Below are positions 1 through 13,300 of a stretch of 64,000 bases of DNA, one piece after another. Numbering within the stretch: the stretch's first letter is position 1; each line of letters begins with the position of its first letter. Below the pieces are notes generated by a model. It was not told the DNA's origin, searched no databases, and saw nothing but the letters and a program-made list of their open reading frames with translations. The stretch covers positions 47,128,986 to 47,192,985 of the forward strand of contig NC_054541.1 of assembly GCF_017654505.1 (NCBI RefSeq), given 5' to 3'. A program made the translations under genes and the position numbers. Origin of the DNA: Polyodon spathula. Its lineage: Eukaryota; Chordata; Actinopteri; Acipenseriformes; Polyodontidae.

Positions 1-239
1 TTAAACAGGCATTAGGAGATGTTTATGTCTCTCTCCCTTCAAAGAGCATAACACTATGAGGATTTTTTTTTTTAAACTGGATTCCTGTGACAGAAATAAA
101 ATGAATCTTGGTTGTAAATCTCCATCCCGACCAATGGGGGCGCTAAGTTCTTTCCCCGGGTCGGGAAGTCGGTCACTCTGCAAGACTCCGTTGCAAGAAC
201 GTATTGACCCGTAAGCGTAACGATGTAGAAAGCTGCAGA

Positions 240-775
240 TTGTAAAGGCAGCTGCACTTGTTTACCAAGGGGTCATGCGTGACAGCATATAAGGGGGACG
301 AGGAATCGTAATCTGTTCCTTCGGTTTGGTTACGAAATTTAACCCGGAAGGACCCGTGCAGTAATTATAAGAATATTGTGACTGTTTGTTTGTCTTGTCT
401 ATAATTGTTACTTGTGTGTTCATAGATGGCTAACACGTTCCGGGACTGTCGCTAAGGGCCAGCATAAAAACCTGGAACAGCACGACACTATTGTCACGCA
501 TTAAACTGTATCACCCACCACGAGCACTACAGCACGCACCCAGGACTGGTAACCATGTTTGTATACGGTGGGAGAGGTACCTGTGTTTATTGTTTGGGAC
601 TGTAAACCCATTATTATTTACCCTGTGCATTATGCATTGCTGTGTATTTTGCCGTGGATCATTGTTTTGATCACCAGACCTGGATTATAAAATAAAGAAA
701 GCACTTTTCCATACCGGATTACAATTTCTGTCTGTTTTATTCCTGCACTGCATCACCTTGGCACCTGTGCACAAC
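240..775 (+). mobile_element. possible solo LTR or LTR-like fragment, + orientation
   Basis: The block opens with TGTAAAG (240), has a TATA-like CATATAAGG at 284-292, an AATAAA at about 690-697 and ends near CTTTACCACA (about 766-775). This resembles an LTR with U3, R and U5. I could not see a clean target duplication or an internal region, so the edges are guesses. Confidence 0.3.
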
Positions 776-780
776 AAACC

Positions 781-3700
781 ACTTTACCACAATTCCTTAT
801 ACACATACTTTACATACAGAAATGAAATGGTAGCCTATTTAGTCTATTCAACTATACCCTCAGTACAAGTCCAAATGATAAAAAAAAAAGAGTGAATCCG
901 ATGAGTCGACTGGCCAGTACACAAAGTTTAGTGCACCTTGTCACATGACTGTAAAGAAGTAAGCCTACTGAATGTAGTCAACGTGAAGTACGAAGTGACT
1001 GGTTATTATGCTGCAGAGACGTCAGTCAATGGCAGATTAAAAAATAATGATTTAAACTTCCTTCTGCAGCTTACATTGCATCCAATCTTGGTGCCACTTC
1101 AGTGTTGTTCTGCCTGAGTTCTTCAATGAGCTTGAACGATGGCTTTTGTTTCCATACTGGTGCTAATAAATGAACATTGTGATGCCCCTGTAGCTCTAAT
1201 AAATGCTGTCAGAGAACTGGAATTCTACTTCCCTAACCCTTGGCAAGATTCCAGCAGATCTACGTCACAGATGAGACAATGGCCTTAGGCCACGTTGATC
1301 ACACATACCACACAGTATTAGGGTAAAAAGATATAACTGTAGGGATTTCAAATTGTGATGGAGGCTGTTCACCAAGAGCAATGCCAATTTATTTTCTGTA
1401 TCATCCAACATTCACAGTAAAGCATACTTTTCCATCCCGTTCCAGAGCAGCACCCAGTGTTATAGAGGGCAATTGGTGTGTTTACACCAACACTAAGATT
1501 TTGCTCTCAATAACACCAAATCCCTGGGAGCTGGTGGTAGTTTTGCTCATTTGTAGGATGTTCAGCAGTGAGTTGTAGAGAAGCTATGTAGGAAATTAAT
1601 GCAGATGAGAGACAGAATCTGCTAGGAAATCTGCTACAGTACATCCAGACTTCAGTCTCCAAGGTTAGTTCTCTGAGAAGTAATAAATGCAGCTTCCTCA
1701 AAAGTCTTGCTAATTGGAGCAAAATAATATTTTGCAGCCCCTCAAGCTAAGATAGTTTCTAAAACTAAAGAGAGCTTTTTCTGGTAGAAGGAATTGAAGA
1801 GATTGATTTGTTTGTCTCTGTGGAAACCAATACAAAGTGTGCATGTGTTCCACATAAAGCAAGGGCTGCATTAATTCAGACAGGAATGGCAGGGTACATT
1901 TGTGACACAGCAAGCATCTGTTAGCTGATCCAGTCTTCACTTAAAATTGGGTTCCAGTCCAATTGCAAGGAGCCCATATTCATTACTGTGTAAGCTGCTG
2001 TATCAGACCAGACTCCTGGCAGGAAAAGTTGAACAGAGAACCATGTTTATGCATGACTATTAGAAAAGGCAATTTTCACTTATTTGCACATGAAACAGGT
2101 AAGCAGCTTGTCATGCAACACACTTCTGTTATAGATAATGCTTACCATTCGTAACTTTAAATGCTCAAGCACAAGATATACTGAAGTCCTAAAAAGAATC
2201 GTTTTATTTTGTGTCAATGTCTTCTGCATTACAATTTCTGTCAGTTTGTGCCCAGCCTCTGCTAATAACATTAGGGATTATAGATGGATAATGCTGAACA
2301 CTGCAAGAAAGATGAGGTAATGAGATAAACATCTTTGACCTCATTAGTGTTGCAGCCCTATTACAATACTTTAGGGCATGCAGGCCGCAACTGATCTAAC
2401 CCTACTATGGGAAAACATGTCACACCGAACCCGGGCTCCCGGGGGGACCCGACCCGGGGGGGGGAGGGGGGGGGGGGGGGGAGAGTGCTGTTGACTGACA
2501 CTGATTTAAGGGTTACGCACAAAAACACAACTGTAGCTAGTCGTGAAAAGATAATACTGGTCTGCTTTTGCTCCTTTTGTGGAGACAAAAAAAACAAAAC
2601 AAAGATAAAGTCTGTGTACACCACACACTAAAAAAATGACATTTAAAAATGATTGTTTATATGTGATCTGTTTTAACATGTAAATTATACAAAAAGAATG
2701 CATCTACACATATTTCTTTGTAAATACTGAGAATTAATTTAATATACTTTTTTATTGATTTTCATTTTTTATAAAATCAACAGTTAGTGTGTAAATGTGA
2801 TTATTATTATTGGTCAACATTATTAAAACAAGGCGCTCCTCATCACTATGACCACAATTAAGGTGAAATAAAGAGAGATGGACATCCTATCAATTTGACG
2901 TTTAGGAATCAAATTTTCATTAATGTCCATTTCTCTTTTATTTCTGTGGTAATTTCTGCATGTATGCGACAGTGCCTGTCTGACATCCTCTCCTTTGACT
3001 GTGTCCGAGTAATGACGTGTTGTGTACAGAAACATAGAAAGCTTGCGCAGACAGACCGTCAGTTTGAGACAACAAGGCAATTCTATCTTTGTAGTAAGGA
3101 GGGAGTTTGCGTAGCAGCTACAGGAATATAGAATGGTAATGTACACCTCTTCATGGTGACCCCCCCCCCACCCCCCCCAATGAACAACAAGCACTAGCAA
3201 TATTGACGTTGTGCAACAAAATGTGCTCTCGGTATTGCATGTGTCCCTATGGTTCATCGTAACCCAGAAAAAGTCAGATAACCCCACCTCGATCTCTAAA
3301 GCAAATGCTGCAGGATGTGGTTAATGTATTCTGTTTAATTAAAAAAAGAAACTGTTACGCTGACCTCCCTTCACGCTGCCAAGCCAATCACCTAGCAAGC
3401 AGCTGAACCTGGGAGGCAAGGACTCGGCTTGGGAGGTCTACAAGTGGATTGCTCAGGCACCTCTTTCTCCTAAAACTGCAGGAGCACAAAGATCAACACA
3501 TATTCCCTGTAGGTCTTCAGCTAAGACCCTATAAGAGAAAGATTGGACTTGCCCAGCTTTCCCAGTGGCAGAACCTTTACTGCGTGAGTCACTGGGGATT
3601 CTCATGTTATAAAACATCACGCTGTTTTATTCTTTTTTAATGTTTATAAAAAACTGTGCTTATGTGTTTCTGTATTTTTTGAGGACCATACTGACTTGGC

Positions 3701-4396
3701 ACCATAGCTTTGCTTTCCAAAACCTTCTCCAAGCAATTTAAAATGAAATATGCATGTAGAAGAAAAGGGACCTTGCCATTTTTTTTATTCCTACAGCTGT
3801 TACTGAACTTGATCCAATTTTTTTCCAGTAGTCTTACAAGTGATGAATTGGGGTCCAGCTTTAGGCTGGGAAAGTGGCCCACAGGGATTAGTTTAAAAGC
3901 CAGAAGAAAAATGGGAGTGCTTTAAACAAAAACATTAGTTAAGTAACAGAGTTTAACAAGGTTTCAAAGGTACCACAAGCATTATGTTAAAATTAATCAA
4001 ATGCCTGAGCAAAACATTAACCTTCGTGTCAGGCAAGCCTTTGTTAAATTGATTCTGATCCTTGTGGTTTTTTTTTTTCTCAAATCCGAAAACAATACAT
4101 TTCGGCAGCAAATCCAAACATCGTGCTGTTTACAATTTTGCACTTTTGAAGGCTGTTGGTATTTCCAATAAAGAAGGTAATAATCTGCTTGAAATACAGC
4201 GCAAGCTGCTGTGCTAAACTCCCTGCCAGCTTTCAAATAAAGGCAAACAATTGTCAAGCTTTTAAATTCTAATCAAAAGGATTCAGATCCTCTTGAACAA
4301 GAAATGAGCAGGTTGTTTGGCAGGTTGTTTGTATTCCAGTGTGTTGGACAAGAAGAATATGCAGTACTGCTTAATCAGTGCTGCTATTCAGTGTAC
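781..4396. other. TRHDE intron 3 sequence, no gene seen
   Basis: AT-rich intron sequence. Short open frames here lack splice context or any family match. It contains a GC-rich simple patch (2430-2483) and a C-run (about 3161-3179). Nothing else is recognised. Confidence 0.6.
2430..2483. repeat. GC-rich CCCGGG patch plus G-run
   Basis: Several CCCGGG-type blocks run into more than 30 nearly uninterrupted G (one A interruption) within AT-rich sequence. It is low complexity and also a place where assembly errors are common. Confidence 0.8.
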
Positions 4397-5452
4397 CAGT
4401 CAAAAGTTTGAGTACACCTGCTTGAAACCAGGTTTTTCATGATTATCTATGCTTTTAACTGTATAAACTTGTCTATAAACACTTAATATTTCATTATGTG
4501 ATACGTGTACTTACATAAGCTGATAATCATAAGTGAATTGCATTCAAAAATGTAATTTTTAAATGAAAATATAAATCTTGTCAATTTCAATGAAATGGTC
4601 ACCCAAAGCAAGGGGATTTCTGTTGCAAATAAACCATTGGTAAGAGTGCAGAATAAGAGGAAGAGACTTGCCTGGGTCAAAAAACACAGAAACTGGACGT
4701 TTGAGGAGTGGAAGTCAGTCTTATGGACGATGAGTCAAAATTTAAAATATTTGGGTCCAACCGCCAAGTATTTGTAAGACACAGAGAGGGTGAGCGCATG
4801 AGTTCTGCATGTGTGGTTCCCACAGTCAAGCATGGAGGAGGCAGTGTCATGGTCTGGGGTTGCTTTGTTGGTGACAGAGTTGGTGATCTTTACCAAGTCC
4901 ATGGCAAGCTCAACCAACATGGCTATCATAGCATACTTCAGAGGCAAGCCATCAAGATTACGGCTAGTTGGGCAGTCCTTCATTCTTCAGCAAGATAATG
5001 ACCTGAAACACGCCTCAAAGTTGTGCAAGAACTATCTGGCGAACAAAGAAAGTGAAGCACAACTTAATCTAATGACCTGGCCCGCCCAGTCTCCAGACCT
5101 CAATCCCATAGAATTTGTATGGGACAAACTGGACAGAAGAGTCAAAGCAAAGCTACCCACAAGTGCCCTACATCTCTGGGAATTGCTGCAGAAGAGCTGG
5201 GAAGACATGCCAGATGATTTCCTGCTGAAACTTGTTAACCGAATGCCTTGTGTTTGTGATGCTGTTATTAAGGCAAAGGGTGGCTATTTTAAGGAATCCA
5301 AGATTTAGAGACAATTTTCAATTTTCTTGAACATTGCTTTGATACTCCTTATGTTTTGTATATTGTAACATGTGTTTTCATTTTCAAGTATTTACAGAAA
5401 CGTATACGACGTAAAGCATGGTCAATTATGAAAAACACCTAGTTTCCAACAA

Positions 5453-5458
<6 letters not shown>
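4397..5458 (+). mobile_element. broken Tc1-like transposon
   Basis: The left end reads TA then CCAGTCAAAAGTTTGAG (4394 on), a Tc1-type terminal repeat. The right end carries its inverse only in part (about 5425-5458) before running into a TA microsatellite. Transposase remains on the + strand start about 4595 and end 5308. They include WTFEEWK, DESKFKIFG (first catalytic Asp region), [25 protein letters not shown] (second Asp) and QSPDLNPIEFVWD (third acid). They lie in at least three frames, and the N-terminal DNA-binding part is largely gone. It is not functional as written. Confidence 0.85.

Positions 5459-5515
<57 letters not shown>
5456..5515. repeat. (TA)n microsatellite
   Basis: About 30 TA units replacing the expected right terminal repeat of the adjacent Tc1-like element. 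Confidence 0.95.
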
Positions 5516-5516
<1 letters not shown>

Positions 5517-6379
5517 CTGGATTTCTTTGGAATCAGGAGGAATCAATCTGTTTCAGCTTGAATGCTACATTTTAGTTTATATTGGCAGTCTTCAAAGCCA
5601 ACACAATGAAATCATGCCGTTAAGAGCCTTCCAGAGGTCGTAGATTGCACAATGCACCTTTTTTCCACCACAGCTTCTATTTGGTAATAGCAGGGTTATT
5701 GGTATGTATTCACCTAGCTTTATTGAGTCAATAAACACTGCTTTTTTCATTGTGAAAACGATAGGGGAAAAACAAACGAGAAGGGGAAAAAGGGGTGTAT
5801 CGATGTTAATGTGGTCTACTGGACTCTAAAAGAGAAGACTATGTATCACCTCTACAAAGCTTACTGAAAACAGCCATTGTAGTAAATAAAGCTGTTGGTT
5901 CTAAGTAAGGCAGAGCTGTAAAAATATCCAAATTGCCAATTAACTTCCTGTCATATGAACTCCAATATACTTCGGACCTGAGCCGAAATAGCAACGTGCC
6001 TTTTGTAAGTGTTAATACAAATTAGATAGATAATTAGCTTTTTTTTGTAGCTCTAATCGCATTTAATTCAGCTTTACATGAAATAATGTTTATAGGCAAT
6101 TAATGTAAGCCAGACCAGTGGTTTGCAGGTTTACTTTGTGATCTTTATTGTCTGCTTCCTTAGAACACAAATTAATTTGTAATGCACCACGGCATCCCAG
6201 AGTGCTGTACAAAATTAAAAAGAAAACAAGAGGGCTCATATGTACAATATACTCCAGCTGCAACCACTTCTATACAAGCAGGTTTTCAATTTTTACTTTA
6301 AAAGAATCCAATATTTCAACCTGCTTCATGTCAACCAGAATAGAGTTCCACAAACAAGGAGCACACAGCTGATTTAAGA

Positions 6380-6445
<66 letters not shown>

Positions 6446-9400
6446 GTTGCACATAATGCTTCTTCATAGACTTCACCTCAGAACAGTTATAAAAACCAAC
6501 CAGCAAAAACAGCAAATCAAATTAACTTTTTTTTTTTGTGAAAGTTGTCACTTGTTTATTTGGCCTCCATACAACAGAGATCAGTGACTGTTATCTGTGA
6601 CACTGATTGACGGCTGTTCATTGCTAGTATTTTGGAATTAATCAATGGACTGATTCAGTCTGTTCCCAACAGTGCCGACTGATTTTGATAGATCTGTTTC
6701 TCACAGCAGGGTTCCATCGGCAGCTTGAAAGTGCAGAGTTGCAGTGCAATCTTTATTATCATATCCACACGATCTGCGATCGGTAGACATTGCAAACATG
6801 TTGATTGCCATTGACTTCCTTCCAAAACACATTTCAAACATGTGACGTGTGAATACGGTAGTAGTGAGATAACCAGAAGTAAGAGCTTAAACATTAAAAA
6901 AAATAAAAAATACAAACAGCTAAATTAACAACCGTCGCCTTTAACAACTCACTGGCCAAGCAAGCATGCCTGATCTTGAAGTCTTAAAAGCAACACTAAT
7001 GATTCAGCCGCTGGCACAACCTTTATGGCTGCCTTGAATGCAACTTTTGTCAAAGCAACGTCAGTCTCATAAGCACACAGGAATGAGTGAGGGAATAGGT
7101 GTGCTTCAGAAAAAAAAAAAGAGTTTTGCTTGGCAGTCTGACTCATCTAGTCTAACCAATACCTTTAATTCTCCTCACCCCCCCTTTCAAAAAAAATATG
7201 GCATGCTTCCATCTGCACCACGAAACCCGTCTAAAAAAACAAACAATCTCATCTCATTCTCATATCCAACTGGGACTGGCCTCAGATCCATCTGCAGTCG
7301 CCAATCCAACCCTCAACGGGTATTAAACAAAGGTCAAGGATCGACAATGTAATTCCCATTTTAAAATGCATTCACATTCATCCAATATTTCCCTGACAGT
7401 ACAATTAATTAACAGCCTTCAGTTCTGTTTCAGCCTAATCACACGACGGAAATAATGCGAGATCATCACATTTTGAAACGTCATTGGGAATAGAGTGAAT
7501 GGCAATCATGTGTGTTGGCTGCACATTATTAAGGTCCTGGGAATGTGGTATTATTTTCTCTGCAGTCCGAGGTCTGTAATTTGCATTGGGAGCTCATTAG
7601 TCACTCACTACAGACCGGACGACCTGGAGTCCATTTAAACCAGTTTAATTTTGGTCTGCTGCAGGTGGAAATGAAGAGGACTGATACTGTGGCGTTCCTC
7701 TCACAGACTGTCACAGTCACGTTTTGTTTTTGATGGCTGTAGAAAGTAAAACCTATAGAAACAATACAATTATGAAGAGCTATTTCAAAAGAGAAGCCCA
7801 TTTGTGTTTCAGTTCTTACAAGCGAGGTTAACACCTATATAACTCTTCCAATCAATCTATTTAAATCTCATCTGACCAACAGCAACTGAACAAAGAATAC
7901 AAATTAAAGCAAACTCTTAGCACCTAATCCATGTGATGAAGGCACTGTTATCAGTAGATGTTTGTCAAGCAGTTTAACACAACATTTAGCAGCACACTGA
8001 AGTTGTAATTAAAGAGACTGCAAGATTAAGATCTGTCTAGAAACTGGCACAGGAATATTCTTTGAAAATCAACTCTGTTACCGTGTCTGGGACTGTACTG
8101 TTTTATTTATCATCCATTTCCTGAAAAGCTACTTTACTTTTAAGTCCTGGCAGCATTACATGTACAGATATAAAATGTAAGTAAGAAACACCCAGGCACC
8201 AAAATTAGGACACATTGTAGTACTTTACCAAAGCAGGTAACCTAATAAAGTTGAATACATACAGCACAGGACAATACAATGAAAAAAAGGGTTATACAGT
8301 CAGTATTCCGATATATGACACTCAGACACACATCAGTCACGTTTTACCATCCTTGTATTAAGAATAAAATCAATCCGTTATATATACGTAACAAATGAAT
8401 GCACTTACCCGTCACACGCGGTTTGCGACTCTGTCTCCAGTCTTCTGATGCAAAGCGCGTCTCTTCATTCTTAAAATTGACTTGTTTAACCATCACAGCT
8501 CACATTTTTTTCTTTTTTTCTAGGATGGCAACTCAGTCTGTCTTTACTTTGCACTGCAGTTACACAGCGCTTCCTCCAAAAACAAAGCCAACGAGACAAG
8601 GCACGGTAATGTAAAGTTAATCGTGAACAGTTTTAGATACTGTGATGCATTTTTTTTTAAATCTGTGCTCTTTAGTTGTGTTTGTGCATTTTCATTTGCA
8701 AGTGAACTGTGCAATTCAGGCCTTATTGAGCACTATATTCTGCAATTTTGAATACTGACTTTGGATATGGTTTTAATTCTGGAGACTGTGTTGCTGTTAT
8801 TTTTTAATCTTTTGCTGAATTGCACTGCGTTTACATTTTAAGCAGTTCTGTGCATGGATAACATTTTGATTATCCAGTCTTCTCTTTTGACAAGTGAAAT
8901 TTTCAGAATCATATCGTTCTGAATTAAAATACCACTTCTGTTAAAAATATAGTACTGTACCAACAAAACCAAAGTTAAAGTTAGGTGGGTAATTATGATC
9001 AGCCCCCTGTATATGACAGCTTGCTTCCCTTGTAAAACAGAACTAGCTCAAGCTCGTCTCGAAAGACTTAAGAAGCTGCGTGTGTCACAGCCTCCCGCTC
9101 TCCACCCGAAGACCTCCCTACAACAGTTGATAGCTTGTTGTCGATTTAAAAAGACTTGGGATGGCAACCGAATGCCGGCAGTTCAGCTACCCTTTTGGTT
9201 TTCTGGAACAGTTTCAAGGGCTCTGCAAAAAGATTTTCCTGCATCACATATTTTCCGCTTGCTCTCGCCATCATGTCTTTGTAAGTTTATTTGGACAGCA
9301 GGGCCTCTCCTAATGCTCCTGAGGGCAAGCAACTGCTGCCTGCACCCATCACCCAGATGGCACCTTATATAACCACTTTTTTTTTTTTTTTACATACTTC

Positions 9401-10202
9401 CCCTATTCATGGATACCAAAAGAGTTTGCTTGGATTGAAAACAGGCAATAATAGCTTTGTTCCTAGAAAAATGATACATTTTTGTTCCAAACATGAGAAA
9501 GGGCTTGCTCATTAAAACCATTGGCATATACTGTACAGTAGTGCCCACCGTAAGTATTAGTTTCAATATTACTCTCACGAATAGCATGTAATAAACCGTT
9601 GCTCAGAATATCTTCACTAAGTCAGATCGAGATATCGAGTTGAGGTGGTTAGGAATAGGAGCAGGCTTCAAGTTATTGAGCAGTTGAAACTGATTTGTTT
9701 GGAACAGTGGCAAAAGATGCCCCTCAGACTTCAGCAAAAAGGCTTGTAAGGCTATGAAAGTTGCGAGCCCCAAATAAGCATTCATCGATCGATAACGTTA
9801 TGATGTATATATTATTATACTAGCACATGGATGTTTTTACTTGTTTGTAGGCTCTGTGAAGAGTCTACACACTTCTTTCTTTGCCTCTTGCTATTGAATA
9901 ATAAAGTATTCTCAACGCAATATTGATTATTAACTGTCTGATAATTGATTGCACAACTAGCACTACTGTAGCTGAAGAACAGGTAATTAGCTTTTCATGG
10001 GCTCTAAGATACCTCCCACCTCGCAGCACCTCAAAGCAGCGCAGACTGCAGGGTACAGTAACAGCATGTTTATGAAATGCCATTCTGTTTGTTCAAAGCA
10101 TGCACCACCAGAACATAAAAAAAGAAACCAACGCTTTCAGATGAACCCCATTTCTCATACATTCACACAGACATGCACTGAAAAATGCACCTGTTAGCCT
10201 AC
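5516..10202. other. TRHDE intron 3 sequence
   Basis: No gene recognised. It holds a TTA microsatellite (6381-6446), which directly follows a block (about 6150-6380) that looks like a dispersed repeat. It also holds an unassigned open frame on + (8995-9372, 125 codons) and an exon-like stretch on the minus strand near 8400-8490; see findings. The TRHDE catalytic exons were looked for and not found. Confidence 0.5.
6381..6446. repeat. (TTA)n microsatellite
   Basis: About 22 ATT units. Confidence 0.95.
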
Positions 10203-10329
10203 CTAGTTTGGGTAGGGAATACTTCACTTTGAAATAGTCTTCATAAAACCCTAGAAGTCTCTTTGTGATATGCAGCGCATAGTCTCCCGATCCCCTTTGG
10301 ATTGCGTCAGGCCTGGCATAGAGCCGTAT
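10203..10329 (-). CDS. TRHDE: TRHDE coding exon 3
   Basis: This 127-nt exon has acceptor TATGTAG|ATACGG at 10330/10329 and donor AAACTAG|GTAGGC at 10203/10202. It starts in phase 0 and ends with one base of the next codon. It encodes [20 protein letters not shown] and a segment ending [15 protein letters not shown], matching the segment just before the LDLLAVP part of mammalian TRHDE. No longer open frame covers it; it was found by matching the family sequence. I did not find the next exon (GAMEN region) in 1-10202. Confidence 0.92.
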
Positions 10330-13300
10330 CTACATAGAAAATACAAGGAAAAAAGGAAACATTAGGGTTTATTTATTTTCGGTAATGCCATGGGGTCAGC
10401 TGTATGTTTTTTTATTTGTATGTTTCTGTCAAGTAGACAATATTTCATTCTAAAATTAACTCACAGGAACTTGTAATTACTCAAGCTTCTTTAGCCCCCT
10501 GTAAATTTGAAAATCTTTGCATCAACTACAGTGAGCATGTCACAAAAAGTGTGCACAAGCTTTAATGTAGCTTCCATCTACCAAAGATTAAGCTAGTCAT
10601 TGAATGAGTAAATTAAACATTGGTGGAACCCTGCATTTTACAGCACATTAAACTACATTTGATCTGCACATCAGTACCAACATCAGGATCAAAGCAGCAT
10701 GACCCAGATGCAGAAAAGCAGCTGAATTTAATGATTTTAAACAACCACTAACTCCAGAACCAAGTAGTCTTGTGGGCGTTCATGTAGGGAGTAAGGAACC
10801 AGGATGCGTAAAGTACTGTGGAAGGGTGGTGGGTAATTCACTGACACGGGAGACAGACAGGTGGATTTGGCAACACCGCACAGGTGCCCAGTTTTATTTT
10901 GGAGGGCTCTTTTTCTTTTCGCTCGCAGATGGCGCTGTTGGTCCGTGGTCTGCTTACCAACGATGGTAAACAGAGCCACGGGAATACCAAGCGATGGTAC
11001 ACAATACCGGTGCCCTTGCAGGTGCTTCGAAACAATAATTCAAAACAGAAGGCACAAAGAAACATGGAAAATAAAACAGTAACAAAACTACAAAGAAAAA
11101 GGTGCTGCACTTGACAGCTATATCCCAGTCGCCGCCACCCGTGCGACCCGGATCACCGTCCTACACTTCCAGCTAACTAGCCTGCTCTGTTACAACACTC
11201 CGGGGTCTGCCCGAGGGTTCCCCGCTCTCACTGTCTCGCTGTGAAACTCCTTTTCTTTTTCTCCCGGCTGATTCTCGGTCCTGGACCAGAGCTTCCGCAC
11301 TCTCAGCGCGTCTAAGTGGGCAGACCTGAGGAAACAGCAGAACATTATTTTATAGGGCTAACAATCTCCCAAGACTCGCCTCTCAGCCATTCAGACAGGG
11401 GGAAAGTCCACACTCCCACTTTCCCACCTCCCCATGTCACTGCCATGACTCACAGGCGGTTGTTGGACGACTGCCGCCCTCTTCCTGCAGCCTGTGGACA
11501 CGCCAGCAGAGTCAGCACAGATCTCCCACTGCTACATATCCTCCCCCTCAGAATGACACCACCGGTTCATTCGAAAATCCTACACCCCCATGCCTTCCCG
11601 AGAGAAAAAGTCTGCGTTTTGATGCAGCTTTCCTGCTTGGTGGACTACCCTGAAGGCACAGGGCTGCAAGGCCAAGTACCACCGTGTGATTCTGGCGTTG
11701 CTATCTTTCATCCGGTGAAGCCATGCTAAGGGAGCATGATCTGTAACCGGGGTGAAGTGTCGCCCCAGGAGGTAGTACCGGAGTGACTCGACGGCGAGAC
11801 ACTCCTTCTCGATGGTGCTATAATTTTTCTCGCGGGGAAGGAGCTTTCTGCTGATATACAGGACTGGGTGCTCGCTTCCCCGAACCTCCTGCGACAACAC
11901 TGCCCCGAGACCTGTCTCTGACGCATCCGTCTGCACGGTGAACCTCTTACCAAAATCTGGGCTGCATAACACTGGCTTACTACAAAGCCTCCGCTTCAAG
12001 GCGAGAAAGGCCCTCTGGCACGACTCCGTCCACTAAACCGTATTTGGGGCAGCCTTCTGGGTGAGGTCTGTCAAGGGAGCAGCGAGGGTAGCGAAGCTCG
12101 GGATGAACTTTCTATAATAACCCACTAGTCCCAAGAAAGAGCGCACCTGGGCTTTGGATGTAGGAACCGGCCAGTCAGCCAAGGCTTTCACCTTAGCAAC
12201 CAGCGGTCTGATCTGGCCCACCCCCACTCGATACCCCAAATAATCCGACTCACTCTTCCCAATGGCACACTTCTTTGGGTTAGCAGTGAGCCCCGCCTCC
12301 CGCAAGGATTGCAGCACCGCCGCCACCTTACAGAGATGACTCGGCCAATCCTCACTGTGGATAACCACGTCATCTATGTAAGCAGCGGCGTACTGCTGAT
12401 GGGGCCACAAGATGCGATCCATCATCCGCTGAAAAGCGGCGGGTGCTCCATGCAACCCAAAGGGCATGGTCCTAAATTGGTACAACCCGAAGGGAGTTGA
12501 AAACGCCGTCCTCTCTCTAGATTCCGGAGTCAGGGGTATCTGCCAGTACCCCTTCGTTAAATCCAGTGTCGTCATAAAATGAGCTGTGCCTAGACGCTTC
12601 AGCAACTCATCTACCCAGGGCATCGGATAAGCATCAAATTTCGATTTCTCATTGATTCGTCTGAAATCAATGCAAAATCGAGTTGACCCGTCTGGCTTAT
12701 TGACTAAAACGATCGGACTATTCCAGTCACTTTGGGACTCTTCTATTACCCACAGTCTCAGCATTTCGTCAATTTCCGCTTTTATTATCTGTCTTTTACG
12801 GTCAGGTATATGTACGGCCTCTGGCGAACTAGCGCCCCCAGCTCAATATCAATGTGATGATGTGCTACTCGAGTCTGCCCTGGAACAGAAGAGAAAACGT
12901 CAGGAAACTCTGCCACCAGACCGTGAGCCTGACATTTCTGCGTTGGTGTCAGATTCTCAGCAATCTGTACCGATCCTTTTCTTGCCAACACAGAAAGATC
13001 AGGTCCCAGGTCCGTGACGTCTGCAAGGCTTTAAGAGGTTGATATGATAAATATGTCTCTCTCTCCATCGCTCCAACTGGCAGATCTCATAGTCCACCTT
13101 CCCAACCTGGCGTGTAACCTCAAAGGGTCCTTACCACTTACCAAGAGTTTCGAACTGGGTAATAAGAGAAGTACCTTATCCCCCGGCTGAAATGTGCACA
13201 ACCGGGCTCCTCGGTTATATTGTGTCTCCTGTCTGTGCTGTGCCTGCTGAAAATTGTCATGCGCCCATCTCCCAACAGACTCAAGACACTTACGCAGGTC

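Noticed and set aside
2823..3287. 154-codon minus open frame
   Set aside because: No domain or splice evidence; it crosses a C-run and lies in TRHDE intron 3.
1..10202. Search for TRHDE catalytic exons (GAMEN and HExxH regions)
   Set aside because: No matching sequence found on the minus strand; these exons probably lie further left, as TRHDE introns are long in vertebrates.
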